Shown here: piece by piece, positions 49,951 through 58,999 of the stretch | Layout of the letters: each line of letters opens with the position of its first letter | How positions within the stretch are numbered: position 1 is the first letter of the stretch | NCBI RefSeq assembly: GCF_029027965.1 | Contig: NZ_CP119082.1 | Coordinates: 1,406,001-1,470,000, forward strand | Direction of reading: 5' to 3' | From: Paracoccus sp. S3-43 | GTDB lineage: Bacteria > Pseudomonadota > Alphaproteobacteria > Rhodobacterales > Rhodobacteraceae | DNA: 64,000 bases | Made by a program: the position numbers and the translations under genes | The notes under the pieces: generated by a model | Databases searched by the model: none | Seen by the model: only the letters and a program-made list of their open reading frames with translations | What the model was told of the DNA's origin: nothing

Positions 49951-51321
49951 ATGCAGCCGGACACATCCGCCCAACCCGTGGCCCATGAAAATCGGCCGTT
50001 CTATCGCCACCTGTATTTCCAGGTCGTCATCGCCATCGTGGCGGGCGCCCTGCTGGGCCATTTCCATCCCCAGACCGGAGAGGCGCTAAAACCCCTGGGC
50101 GACGGCTTCATCAAGCTGGTCAAGATGATCATCGCGCCGGTGATCTTCCTGACCATCGTGACCGGGCTGGCGGGCATGGGATCGCTGCGCGGCGTGGGGT
50201 CGGTGGTGGGCAAGGCGTTCGCCTATTTCCTGACCTTCTCGACCCTGGCGCTGATCGTCGGGCTGATCGTCGCGAACGTGATCCAGCCCGGATCGGGCAT
50301 GAACATCGACCCGGCCTCGCTGGATGCCTCGACCGTCAGCGGCTATGCCGAAAAGGCGCACGAGACCTCGCTGACCGGCTTCGTCATGGACATCATCCCG
50401 ACGACGCTGATCTCGGCCTTCGTCGAGGGCAACATCCTGCAAGTGCTGTTCGTGGCGATCCTGTTCGGCATCGGCCTGATCCTGGTCGGCGACAAGGGCA
50501 AGCCCGTGCTGAACATCCTGGAATCGGCCAGCTTCGCGATCTTCCGCGTCGTGGATATCCTGATGAAGGCCGCGCCCATCGGCGCCTTCGGGGCCTTCGC
50601 CTTCACCATCGGCAAATACGGCATCGCGTCGATCATGAACCTGGCGATGCTGGTGGGCACGTTCTATCTGACCTCGGCCCTGTTCGTGATCCTGGTCCTG
50701 GGCACGGTCTGCATGATGAACGGCTTCTCGATCTTCCGGCTGGTCTCCTATCTCAAGGCGGAAATCCTGCTGGTGCTGGGCACCTCGTCGTCGGAATCGG
50801 CCCTGCCCTCGCTGATGGAGAAGATGGAAAAGGCGGGCTGCGCGCGCTCGGTGGTGGGCCTGGTCGTGCCGACCGGCTACAGCTTCAACCTGGACGGCAC
50901 CAATATCTACATGACGCTGGCCGCGCTGTTCATCGCCCAGGCGACGAATACCGACCTGACGCTGTCGCAGCAAATCCTGCTGCTGGCCGTCGCGATGCTG
51001 TCGTCCAAGGGCGCGGCGGGCGTCACCGGGGCGGGCTTCATCACCCTGGCCGCCACGCTGTCGGTGGTGCCGACCGTTCCCGTCGCCGGGATGGCGCTGA
51101 TCCTGGGGGTGGACCGCTTCATGTCCGAATGCCGCTCGATCACCAACTTCATCGGCAACGCGGTCGCCACCGTGGTCGTCAGCCGCTGGCACGGCGCCTT
51201 CGACCGCGACCAGTTCAACGCCGCCATCGGCGGGTCCATCGACGACGGCTATGCCGCCCCCGTCACCGGCCTCGCAGTCCATCCTGCCGGCCTGCAATTG
51301 GGCGAAAGCAGCGCGGACTGA
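49951..51321 (+). CDS. dctA: C4-dicarboxylate transporter DctA
   Basis: A 456-residue DAACS-family symporter for succinate, fumarate and malate with Na+ or H+. Family blocks: [42 protein letters not shown] (re-entrant loop 1 serine stretch), [32 protein letters not shown] (conserved Asn/Asp), [20 protein letters not shown] and [34 protein letters not shown] precedes ATG 49951. Driven by the divergent dctBD system. Confidence 0.96.
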   Translation: MQPDTSAQPVAHENRPFYRHLYFQVVIAIVAGALLGHFHPQTGEALKPLGDGFIKLVKMIIAPVIFLTIVTGLAGMGSLRGVGSVVGKAFAYFLTFSTLALIVGLIVANVIQPGSGMNIDPASLDASTVSGYAEKAHETSLTGFVMDIIPTTLISAFVEGNILQVLFVAILFGIGLILVGDKGKPVLNILESASFAIFRVVDILMKAAPIGAFGAFAFTIGKYGIASIMNLAMLVGTFYLTSALFVILVLGTVCMMNGFSIFRLVSYLKAEILLVLGTSSSESALPSLMEKMEKAGCARSVVGLVVPTGYSFNLDGTNIYMTLAALFIAQATNTDLTLSQQILLLAVAMLSSKGAAGVTGAGFITLAATLSVVPTVPVAGMALILGVDRFMSECRSITNFIGNAVATVVVSRWHGAFDRDQFNAAIGGSIDDGYAAPVTGLAVHPAGLQLGESSAD

Positions 51322-51345
51322 TCCGCCGTCCTCGGATCCCGAAAG

Positions 51346-51371
51346 GCGCCGCGGCGATGCGGCGCTTCTTT
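51346..51371 (+). terminator. Terminator of dctA
   Basis: GCGCCGC (51346-51352) pairs with GCGGCGC (51359-51365), loop GGCGAT, then TTCTTT. The convergent dehydrogenase gene ends eight bases further on. Confidence 0.78.
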
Positions 51372-51378
51372 GCGTGGC

Positions 51379-52338
51379 TCAGACCAGCACGTCGATCTGC
51401 GGGGGCGGCCTGCCCTCGTGCACGGCCAGCAGGTTCCCCATCATCCGCCGGACCGAGGGCGCAAAGCCGCCCGCATCCAGCGCTGCCAGATGCGGGGTCA
51501 GAACCACGCGGTCCAGGCCCAGCAGCGGGTTGTCGGGCAGGATCGGCTCGACCGAGAACACGTCGATGCCCGCGCCGCGCAGGCGGCCTTCGCGGATGGC
51601 CTGGGCCAGGTCGGCCTCGACCAGAACGCCGCCGCGCGCGGCATTGACCAGGATCGCGTCGGGCTTCATCAGCGCCAGGCGGTCGCGGTCGATCAGGTTG
51701 CGGGTGCTGTCGTTCAGATCGCAGTTCAGCGTCACCACGTCCGAGGCCGCCAGCAGCTCGTCCAGCGGCGCGAAGCGCAGGCCAAGCGCGGCCTCCTCAT
51801 CGGCGGGCAAGGGGGTGCGCTTGGTGTAGAGGATCGGGCAGCCGAAGCCTTGCAGCAGCCGCGCCAGAGCCTTGCCGATAGAGCCCATGCCGACGATCCC
51901 GACCGTGCGCCCCGACAGCGTGGCCGAGCTTGGGGCCACCTGCCCCTTGGGCCAGCCGCCCTGCACGATGCCCAGATGCCCGCGCGCGATGTTGCGGTTG
52001 ACGGCCAGGATCAGGCCCAGCGTGGTTTCCGCCACCGCGACGGCGTTCGACCCGGTGGTGCGAAACACCCGCACCCCATGCCTGCGCGCCGCGTCCAGGT
52101 CGATGGAATCATAGCCCACGCCCCATTTATGGACCGCCCGCAGACCCGGCACGGCCATCATCGCCGCCGTCACCGGCATGTCGCCGGTAATGGCGAAGTT
52201 GGCGCCTTGCAGCGCCGCAAGCTGATCGTCGGGCGCGCGAGAGGGTGCCGTGGTCAGCCCCCAGCCCTCGGGCAGGAAGGGCCGGATCCGGTCCAGCCGG
52301 TCGGGGGTCGCGGGGTCCAGAAGAACGACGGTCGTCAT
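51379..52338 (-). CDS. D-2-hydroxyacid dehydrogenase (NAD(P))
   Basis: A 319-residue dehydrogenase of the D-isomer-specific 2-hydroxyacid family. The cofactor motif is GIVGMGSIGKALAR, with catalytic Arg in NAARGGVLVE, Glu in GIDVFSVEP and His in LTPHLAALD. It could reduce glyoxylate/hydroxypyruvate or oxidise a 2-hydroxyacid. Last gene of an eight-gene minus-strand cluster; nine bases separate it from the GGT-like gene, so its substrate is probably produced by the neighbouring enzymes. Confidence 0.88.
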   Translation of the reverse strand: MTTVVLLDPATPDRLDRIRPFLPEGWGLTTAPSRAPDDQLAALQGANFAITGDMPVTAAMMAVPGLRAVHKWGVGYDSIDLDAARRHGVRVFRTTGSNAVAVAETTLGLILAVNRNIARGHLGIVQGGWPKGQVAPSSATLSGRTVGIVGMGSIGKALARLLQGFGCPILYTKRTPLPADEEAALGLRFAPLDELLAASDVVTLNCDLNDSTRNLIDRDRLALMKPDAILVNAARGGVLVEADLAQAIREGRLRGAGIDVFSVEPILPDNPLLGLDRVVLTPHLAALDAGGFAPSVRRMMGNLLAVHEGRPPPQIDVLV

Positions 52339-52347
52339 GCGGGCCTT

Positions 52348-53955
52348 TCAGATCACGAAGCGGATGCCGGGCCGCGCCAATCCGCCGCCCTGCGCGATCA
52401 CGGTGCCGTCCGCGCGCCAGCAGGCCGCGCCGGTCATCATCCCGTCCGGCGCAAAGCCGATGGCGTTCATGCCGCCGCCGATGGTCTTGACCAGCCGCAC
52501 GTCATGGCCGCGCGCGCGCATCGCCTCGGCCTGCGCGGCATAGGCGGGTTCCAGTTCCAGGTGATGCCCCTCGGTCCACAGGCGCGGCGCCTCGACCGCC
52601 TGTTGCAGGGTCATGCCATGGTCGATCAGGTTGACGATGGCCTGCATGGCGGAGGGGAAAATCCGCACCGCCCCCGGCAGGCCAAGGGCATAGAGCGGCT
52701 GCCCGTCCCGCAGCACCATCATCGGCGCCATGGATGTGGGCACCCGCTTGCCCGGCGCCACCGACAACGCCCGGCCGGGCCGGGGGTCGTAGTTCAGCAT
52801 ATAGTTGTTGGGGATGATCCCCGTCCCTGGCACCATGAAGCAGGCGCCCCACAGCCCGTTGATCGTATGCGTGGCGCTGACGATGGTGCCGTCGCGGTCG
52901 GCCACGGTGACATGGGTCGTGTCGCGGCTTTCAGGGACCATCCGCCGCCGGGCGTAATCCTTGGCGGTGAACCGCCCCACCGGCACATCGACGAAATCGG
53001 GATCGCCCGAGGCCGCGCGCCGATCCTCGAAAGCCAGCGCGATGGCCCGCGCCATCAGGTCCATCGTGTCGGGATGGCCGAAGCCCATGCCGCGCAGGTC
53101 GAAGGGTTCCAGCATGTTCAGCATCTGGACAATGTGAACCCCCGAGGAGGCGGGCGGCGGCGGGCCAGCGATGGCATGGCCGCGATAGGTGCCGAAGATC
53201 GCCTCGCGCTCGATGGCGCGCGCGCCGTCCAGATCGGTCAGGGTGACATGGCCCGGCGCCGCGCCCTGGGCCAGCCGGTCCGCCAGGGCGCGGCCCAGGT
53301 CGCCGCCATGCAGCGCCGCGTCGCCCTGGACCTGGACCAGCCGCAGGCTTTCGGCGTAATCGCCCATCACCAGCCGCGCGCCCGGCGCCAGCGGCGCGCC
53401 GTCCGGCAGCAGCAGGCGCGCGATCTCGGGATCGGCGCGCAGGTCATCTTCGTGTTCGCGGATCGCGCCGTGCAGATAGGGGCTGACCGCAAAGCCGCGC
53501 GCGGCGGCGCGGATCGCGGGCTCGACCACATCGGCCCAGGGCAGCCGCCCGTATCGCCGCTGCATCCCGAACCAGCCGCGCAGATTGCCGGGCACCGCCA
53601 CGGCCGAGGGGCCGATGCGGTTCAGCCGCCCCTCGACCTCCATATAGGCGTCGGGCAGATCCGAGACCGGCGTGAACATGTCCGGCCGCGCCCCCTGCCC
53701 CGCGACCGACAGCGCGTCGATCACCCCATGCCGACCGTCCGCCAGCCGCAGATGCGCGATGCCGCCGCCCGCGATGCCGACCATCATCGGCTCGACCACC
53801 GTCAGCGTCAGCAGCGCGGCGACGGCGGCGTCCACGGCATTGCCGCCGATGGCCAGCATCTCGGACCCCGCGACCGATCCCATCGGCGCGTTCGTCACGA
53901 CGACGCCCAGGGCGCCGCTGGCGGGGCGCTTTTCGCAGGTGAAGGGCAAGGCCAT
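52348..53955 (-). CDS. Gamma-glutamyltransferase-family Ntn hydrolase with altered substrate site
   Basis: A 535-residue GGT-like protein with the autocatalytic Thr in DTTHVTVADRDG (Thr346) and GGNAVDAAVAALL near the N-terminus. Elements that bind the gamma-glutamyl group in true GGT are changed: the R-E-x-A-P motif reads IDALSVAG (79-86), losing Arg and Glu, SSMSP reads TSMAP (407-411), and SPGG reads LPGA (426-429). No signal peptide, so it is cytoplasmic. It may be an amidohydrolase or acylase (compare HpxW, oxamate amidohydrolase). ATG 53955 is the family start. Confidence 0.83.
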   Translation of the reverse strand: MALPFTCEKRPASGALGVVVTNAPMGSVAGSEMLAIGGNAVDAAVAALLTLTVVEPMMVGIAGGGIAHLRLADGRHGVIDALSVAGQGARPDMFTPVSDLPDAYMEVEGRLNRIGPSAVAVPGNLRGWFGMQRRYGRLPWADVVEPAIRAAARGFAVSPYLHGAIREHEDDLRADPEIARLLLPDGAPLAPGARLVMGDYAESLRLVQVQGDAALHGGDLGRALADRLAQGAAPGHVTLTDLDGARAIEREAIFGTYRGHAIAGPPPPASSGVHIVQMLNMLEPFDLRGMGFGHPDTMDLMARAIALAFEDRRAASGDPDFVDVPVGRFTAKDYARRRMVPESRDTTHVTVADRDGTIVSATHTINGLWGACFMVPGTGIIPNNYMLNYDPRPGRALSVAPGKRVPTSMAPMMVLRDGQPLYALGLPGAVRIFPSAMQAIVNLIDHGMTLQQAVEAPRLWTEGHHLELEPAYAAQAEAMRARGHDVRLVKTIGGGMNAIGFAPDGMMTGAACWRADGTVIAQGGGLARPGIRFVI

Positions 53956-54007
53956 GCAGGTCGTTTCCGCTGTTCGCGGGCAGCTTAGGCGGCGGCGCAG
54001 GGGGCGA

Positions 54008-55606
54008 TCAAGCCCGCGCATCCTCCAGCATCATCCGGGCGGCCTTTTCGGCGATCATCATCACCGGCGCGTTGGTATTGCCACTGGTGATCGTCGGCAT
54101 GATCGAGGCATCCGCGATCCGCAGCCGCCCCACCGCCCGCATCCGCAGGCGCGGATCCACCACCGCGCCGTCATCGCTGCCCATCCGGCAGGTGCCGACC
54201 GGGTGGAAGATCGTCGTGCCCACCGCGCCCGCCGCGCGGACCAGGTCGTCGTCGGTCTGGAAGGCGATGCCCGGCACATGTTCGCTGGGATCGAAGCGGG
54301 TGAAGGCGGGTTGGGCCGCGATCCTGCGGGCCAGCCGGATCGCACGGACGGCCACGTCCCGGTCGCCCGGCGTGGACAGGTAATTCGGGCGGATCGCCGG
54401 ATGGGCGCTGAAATCGGGGCCGGTCACATGCACCGATCCCCGGCTTTCGGGGCGCAGGTTGCAGACGCTGGCGGTCATCGCCGGAAAAGGGTGGACCGGA
54501 TCGCCGAACTTGTCCAGGCTGACCGGCTGGACATGAAACTCCAGATCCGCCGTGGCCTTGTCGGGGCCGGATTTGGCGAAGATGCCCAATTGGCTGGGGG
54601 CCATGGACATCGGCCCGGACCGCTTCAGCAGGTATTCCAGCCCGATGGATGCGCGGCCCAGCAGGCGCGATGCCTTTTCGTTCAGCGTCGGCACGCCCTT
54701 GACCTTGTAGACCAGCCGCAATTGCAGATGGTCCTGAAGGTTCTCGCCCAGATCCGGCACCTCGATCCGGGGGACGATGCCTGCCGCTTGCAGCACCTCG
54801 CCGCGGCCCACGCCCGACTGTTCCAGCACCTGCACCGATCCGATGGCGCCCGCCGACAGAACGGTCTCGCGCGCCGCCCGGACTTCCTTGCGCTGGCCCT
54901 GATGGTGGAAGACGACGCCCTTGACCTCGCCCGCTTCGATCACCAGCCGCTCGACCTCGGCGCCGGTCAGCACCCGCAGGTTCGGGCGCGACAGGACCGG
55001 GCGCAGGAAGGCCTTGGCCGCGCTCCACCGCCAACCGGCGCGTTGGGTCACGTCGAAATAGCCGCCGCCCTCGTTGTCGCCCCGGTTGAAGTCGTCGGTG
55101 CGGGGAATGCCCGCCTGCTCGGCCGCGTCCATGAAGGCGTCCAGCACGGCCCAGCGGACGCGGGCGGTCTCCACCCGCAATTCGCCGCCAGTCCCGTGGG
55201 CGTCGTCGGCGCCGCGATAGAAATCCTCCTGCGCGCGGAACAGCGGCAGGATGTCGTCCCAGCCCCAGCCGGCGCAGCCAAGCTGGCGCCAGTGGTCGTA
55301 GTCCGCCGCCTGCCCGCGCATGTAGATCATGCCGTTGATCGAGGAACAGCCGCCCAGCACCCGCCCGCGCGGATACAGCAATTGCCGCCCGTTCAGCCCC
55401 GGCTCGGCCTGGGTCTTGAAGCCCCAGTCGGTGCGGGGATTGCCGATGCAATAGAGATACCCGACCGGGATATGGATCCAGTGGTAATTGTCGCGGCCCC
55501 CGGCCTCCAGCAGCAGCACCCGCGCCTTGGGGTCGGCGGACAGGCGATTGGCCAGCACGCAACCGGCGCTGCCCGCGCCGATGACGATGTAGTCATAGCT
55601 TTCCAT
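54008..55606 (-). CDS. GMC-family FAD-dependent alcohol/choline dehydrogenase
   Basis: A 532-residue flavoenzyme. FAD motif IVIGAGSAGCVLANRL (7-22), PRGRVLGGCSSINGMIYMRG (GMC signature 1), GAIGSVQVLEQSGVG (signature 2), and the catalytic His in FHPVGTCRMG with the second residue in GNTNAP. Resembles BetA/AlkJ but lacks a BetA-specific neighbour (no betB), so it oxidises an unknown alcohol to an aldehyde or acid. Its ATG overlaps the livM stop by one base; the GGT-like gene begins 52 bases later. Confidence 0.9.
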   Translation of the reverse strand: MESYDYIVIGAGSAGCVLANRLSADPKARVLLLEAGGRDNYHWIHIPVGYLYCIGNPRTDWGFKTQAEPGLNGRQLLYPRGRVLGGCSSINGMIYMRGQAADYDHWRQLGCAGWGWDDILPLFRAQEDFYRGADDAHGTGGELRVETARVRWAVLDAFMDAAEQAGIPRTDDFNRGDNEGGGYFDVTQRAGWRWSAAKAFLRPVLSRPNLRVLTGAEVERLVIEAGEVKGVVFHHQGQRKEVRAARETVLSAGAIGSVQVLEQSGVGRGEVLQAAGIVPRIEVPDLGENLQDHLQLRLVYKVKGVPTLNEKASRLLGRASIGLEYLLKRSGPMSMAPSQLGIFAKSGPDKATADLEFHVQPVSLDKFGDPVHPFPAMTASVCNLRPESRGSVHVTGPDFSAHPAIRPNYLSTPGDRDVAVRAIRLARRIAAQPAFTRFDPSEHVPGIAFQTDDDLVRAAGAVGTTIFHPVGTCRMGSDDGAVVDPRLRMRAVGRLRIADASIMPTITSGNTNAPVMMIAEKAARMMLEDARA

Positions 55607-56619
55607 CAGTTTTCGGCCCTGAACCCAAGTTTTCGGCCCAGTTTGCTGGCGAAGAACTCGCCCATCAGCCCGCGTCGGAAAACCAGCACGCAGACCATGA
55701 AGACGACGCCCGTGATGATCGTCACCGGAAAGTCCGAGGTGGCGAGGTAGTTTTGCAGCGTCACCACCAGTCCGGCGCCCACGACCGGACCCAGAAGCGT
55801 GCCGATGCCGCCCAGCAGGGTCATCAGGATCACCTCGCCCGACATCTGCCAGGTCACGTCGGTCAGGGTGGCGAACTGGAAGATCAGCGCCTTGGTGCCC
55901 CCGGCCAGCCCGGCTAGGGCCGCCGACATCACGAAGGCCCCCAGCTTGTAGCGGCTGACCGAATAGCCCAGCGAGATCGCCCGCTGTTCGTTTTCCCGGA
56001 TGGATTTCAGGATCATGCCGAAGGGCGAGTTGACGAAGCGCCAGATGACCAGCAGCCCGATGACGAAGACTGCCAGCACGAAATAATACATCGTCATCGT
56101 GTCGGCCAGGTTGACCATGCCGAACAGGCGGCCGCGCGGCACGGACTGGATGCCGTCCTCGCCATGGGTGAAGCCCGCCTGCAGGCAGAAGAAGAAGAAC
56201 ATCTGCGACAGGGCCAGCGTGATCATCGCGAAATAGATGCCTTGGCGGCGGATGGCGATGGCGCCCATCACCAGCCCCAACCCGGCGGCGCCCAGCACGC
56301 CCAGGGCGATCCCGGCCTCGGGCGGCCAGCCCCAGACCTTGACGGCGTGCGCCGTGAAATAGGCCGCGCCGCCGAAGAAGGCGGCATGGCCGAAGGACAG
56401 CAGGCCGGTATAGCCCAGCAGCAGGTTGAAGGCCGCCGCGAACAGCCCGAAGGCCAAGAGCTTCATCAGGAAGATCGGATAGAGGAACTGCGGCGCCAGC
56501 AGCAGCCCGGCCCCGATCACGGCCAGCAGCACAAGCTGGATCTGCCCGGATCTGGGATGGACCGCGACCTGTTCGGCGGCGACGGATTCGGATTTGTTAG
56601 CCATATGGTTTCCGGCCAT
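55606..56619 (-). CDS. livM: Branched-chain-type ABC permease LivM
   Basis: A 337-residue LivM family permease with about nine helices. GHAAFFGGAAYFTAHAVKVWG, MITLALSQMFFFFCLQAGFTHGEDGI and GFSVSRYKLGAF-like blocks are seen (here LGYSVSRYKLGAF), then KALIFQFATLTDVTWQMSGEVILMTLLGGIGTLLGPVVGA. ATG 56619 has AAAGGA eight to nine bases upstream; ATG 56628 would have no spacing to it. It shares its stop with the GMC start. Confidence 0.9.
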   Translation of the reverse strand: MAGNHMANKSESVAAEQVAVHPRSGQIQLVLLAVIGAGLLLAPQFLYPIFLMKLLAFGLFAAAFNLLLGYTGLLSFGHAAFFGGAAYFTAHAVKVWGWPPEAGIALGVLGAAGLGLVMGAIAIRRQGIYFAMITLALSQMFFFFCLQAGFTHGEDGIQSVPRGRLFGMVNLADTMTMYYFVLAVFVIGLLVIWRFVNSPFGMILKSIRENEQRAISLGYSVSRYKLGAFVMSAALAGLAGGTKALIFQFATLTDVTWQMSGEVILMTLLGGIGTLLGPVVGAGLVVTLQNYLATSDFPVTIITGVVFMVCVLVFRRGLMGEFFASKLGRKLGFRAEN

Positions 56620-56620
56620 G

Positions 56621-57508
56621 TCAGGCATCCTTTCCGAAAAGGCCCGCGGGCCGCAGGATCAGGACGATCGCCATGATGACGAAGATCACGATGTTCGACG
56701 CCTCGGGGTAGAAGACCTTGGTCAGCCCCTCGACCACGCCCAGCAGATAGCCGGTGACGATGGCGCCCAAGATCGAGCCCATGCCGCCGACGACGACCAC
56801 CGCGAAGACGATGATGATCAGGTTCGACCCCATCAGCGGGCTGACCTGATAGACCGGCGCCGCCAGCACCCCCGCGAAACCCGCAAGCCCCGCGCCAAGC
56901 GCATAGGTCAGCGTCAGCAGCAGCGGCACGTTCACGCCGAAGCTTTGCACCAGCACCGGGTTCTCGGTCGCGGCGCGCAGATAGGCGCCGAGCTTGGTCT
57001 TCTCGATCAGGAACCAGACCCCCAGGCAGACCATCAAGGATGCGACGACCACCCAGCCGCGATAGATCGGCAGGAACATGAAGCCCAGGTTGACCGCCCC
57101 GGTCAGTTGCGCGGGCGGCGCATAGGGCATCCCCGAAGCGCCGTAGAAATACCGGAACGTGCCCTCGATGGCGAGCGCCAGGCCGAAGGTGAACAGCAGC
57201 CCATACAGGTGGTCCAGCTTGTAGAGCCGCGACAGCATGGTGCGTTCGACGATGGCGCCGAACAGGCCGACGATCAGCGGCGCCAGGATCAGCGCCAGCC
57301 AGTAGTTGACGCCCCCCACGGTCAGCAGCAGCAGCGCGGTGAAGGCGCCCAGCATGTATTGCGCGCCATGGGCGAAGTTGATTACCCGCAGCAGGCCGAA
57401 GATGACGGCCAGGCCGAGGCTCAGCAGGGCATAGAACGACCCGTTGATCAGGCCCACCAGCAGCTGGCCCATCAGCGCGGCGACGGGAATGCCGAAGATC
57501 ATCGTCAT
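56621..57508 (-). CDS. livH: Branched-chain-type ABC permease LivH
   Basis: A 295-residue LivH family permease: NGSFYALLSLGLAVIFGLLRVINFAHGAQYMLGAF is the diagnostic N-terminal block, NPVLVQSFGVNVPLLLTLTYALGAGLAGFAGVLAAPVYQV and VVGGMGSILGAIVTGYLLGVVEGLT follow. Pairs with LivM to make the channel. It begins one base after the livF stop codon, so translation is coupled. Confidence 0.92.
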   Translation of the reverse strand: MTMIFGIPVAALMGQLLVGLINGSFYALLSLGLAVIFGLLRVINFAHGAQYMLGAFTALLLLTVGGVNYWLALILAPLIVGLFGAIVERTMLSRLYKLDHLYGLLFTFGLALAIEGTFRYFYGASGMPYAPPAQLTGAVNLGFMFLPIYRGWVVVASLMVCLGVWFLIEKTKLGAYLRAATENPVLVQSFGVNVPLLLTLTYALGAGLAGFAGVLAAPVYQVSPLMGSNLIIIVFAVVVVGGMGSILGAIVTGYLLGVVEGLTKVFYPEASNIVIFVIMAIVLILRPAGLFGKDA

Positions 57509-57509
57509 G

Positions 57510-58214
57510 TCACACCCCCAGTTCCCGATGCAGCAGGTCCATCCGGTTCGGCAGGTCGGATACCGGGAATTCGGCGGTCATGGTGCCATGGTCCATCAGA
57601 TAGAAGCGGTCGGCGACCCGCGCCGCGAAGCGGAAGTTCTGTTCCACCAGCACCACGGTCATGCCGCGTTGCTTCAGCTTGCGCAGCACGTCGCCGATGG
57701 CGTTGATGATGACCGGGGCCAGCCCCTCGGTCGGCTCGTCCAGCAACAGGCAGCGCGCCCCGGTGCGCAGGATCCGCGCCATCGCCAGCATCTGCTGCTC
57801 GCCCCCCGACAGCTTGGTGCCGGGGCTGTTGCGGCGTTCCTGGAGGTTCGGGAACAGGTCGTATATCTCGGCCACCGTCATGCCGCCCTCGGCGACCTTC
57901 GGGGGCAGCATCAGGTTTTCCTCGACCGAGAGGGTCGCGAAGATGCCGCGTTCCTCGGGGACGAAGCCCAGGCCCGCGCGGGCGGTCTGGTGCAGGGGCA
58001 CCGACATCATGTCCCGGCCGGCAAAGGTGATGCGGCCGGTGCGTTTGCGCAGAATGCCCATGATCGCGCGCAGGGTGGTGGTCTTGCCCATGCCGTTGCG
58101 GCCCAGGATGCAGATCATCTCGCCTTCATCGACATGCAGGTCGACGCCGTGCAGCACATGGCTTTCGCCATACCAGGCTTGCAGCCCGGCGGTTTCCAGA
58201 AGCGGGGCCGTCAT
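57510..58214 (-). CDS. livF: Branched-chain-type ABC ATPase LivF
   Basis: A 234-residue ATPase. Walker A GRNGMGKTT, Q loop then signature LSGGEQQMLAMARIL, Walker B CLLLDEPTEGLAP, and the LivF-type EQNFRFAARVADRFYLMDHG. Heterodimer partner of LivG. The start overlaps the livG stop (ATGA, 58211-58214). Confidence 0.92.
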   Translation of the reverse strand: MTAPLLETAGLQAWYGESHVLHGVDLHVDEGEMICILGRNGMGKTTTLRAIMGILRKRTGRITFAGRDMMSVPLHQTARAGLGFVPEERGIFATLSVEENLMLPPKVAEGGMTVAEIYDLFPNLQERRNSPGTKLSGGEQQMLAMARILRTGARCLLLDEPTEGLAPVIINAIGDVLRKLKQRGMTVVLVEQNFRFAARVADRFYLMDHGTMTAEFPVSDLPNRMDLLHRELGV

Positions 58215-58990
58215 TCCTCGGTTCCCATATAGGCGATGCGGACGCGGGGATCGGCGGACACGGTGGCATAGTCGCCGGTCGCGATGATCTCTCCGCGTTG
58301 CAGGACGGTGACGTGGTGGCAGATGTCGGCGACCACGTTCAGGTTATGCTCGACCATCAGCACGGCGCGGGTGCGGGCCACGTCGCGGATGATCTCGGCC
58401 ACCATCCGCACGTCTTCCTGTCCCATCCCGGCCATCGGCTCGTCCAGCAGCAGAACCTCAGGGTCGAGCGCCAGTGTCGTGGCGATCTCCAGCACGCGCT
58501 TGCGGCCATAGGACAGGTCGGCGGCGCGGTGGTCACGGTAAGGCGTCAGGCCCAGGTGGTCGATCAGCTCATCGGCGCGCCCGTTCAGCCGGTCCAGCGA
58601 GGACAAGGGTTTCCAGAACTGCACCGCCAGCCCCGCCGGGCGCTGCAAGGCGACCTTGACGTTCTCGCGCACCGTCAGATGCGGAAACACGGCGGAAATC
58701 TGGAACGACCGCACCAGCCCCATCCGCGCCACCCTGTCGGGCCGGGTCCGGGTGATGTCCTGGCCCAGCAGCGTGATTTTGCCGCGCGTCGGTTGCAAAA
58801 ACTTGGTCAGCAGGTTGAACACCGTGGTCTTGCCCGCCCCATTGGGGCCGATCAGCGCGTGGATGCGCGCATGTTCCACATCCAGATCGACATTGTTGAC
58901 AGCGGTGAACCCGGCGAAATCCTTGCCGAGACCGCGGGCGGAAAGCACCACCCGCGGTTCGGGTTGCGTCATGGCTGGCGCAATGCTCAT
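58211..58990 (-). CDS. livG: Branched-chain-type ABC ATPase LivG
   Basis: A 259-residue ATPase. Walker A GPNGAGKTT, Q-loop region VRSFQISAVFPHLTVRENV, signature LSYGRKRVLEIATTLA (the LivG variant of LSGGQ), Walker B VLLLDEPMAGM, H loop MVEHNLNVVADI. Two starts are possible, 58990 and 58972 (MTQPEPRV); the first is listed. Nine bases after the binding-protein stop. Confidence 0.92.
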   Translation of the reverse strand: MSIAPAMTQPEPRVVLSARGLGKDFAGFTAVNNVDLDVEHARIHALIGPNGAGKTTVFNLLTKFLQPTRGKITLLGQDITRTRPDRVARMGLVRSFQISAVFPHLTVRENVKVALQRPAGLAVQFWKPLSSLDRLNGRADELIDHLGLTPYRDHRAADLSYGRKRVLEIATTLALDPEVLLLDEPMAGMGQEDVRMVAEIIRDVARTRAVLMVEHNLNVVADICHHVTVLQRGEIIATGDYATVSADPRVRIAYMGTEE

Positions 58991-58999
58991 CGGCAGGCC

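Noticed and set aside
51370..53988. Plus-strand open frame of about 870 codons opposite the dehydrogenase and the GGT-like gene
   Set aside because: Same argument: mirrored codon bias, no motif, and convincing genes on the other strand.
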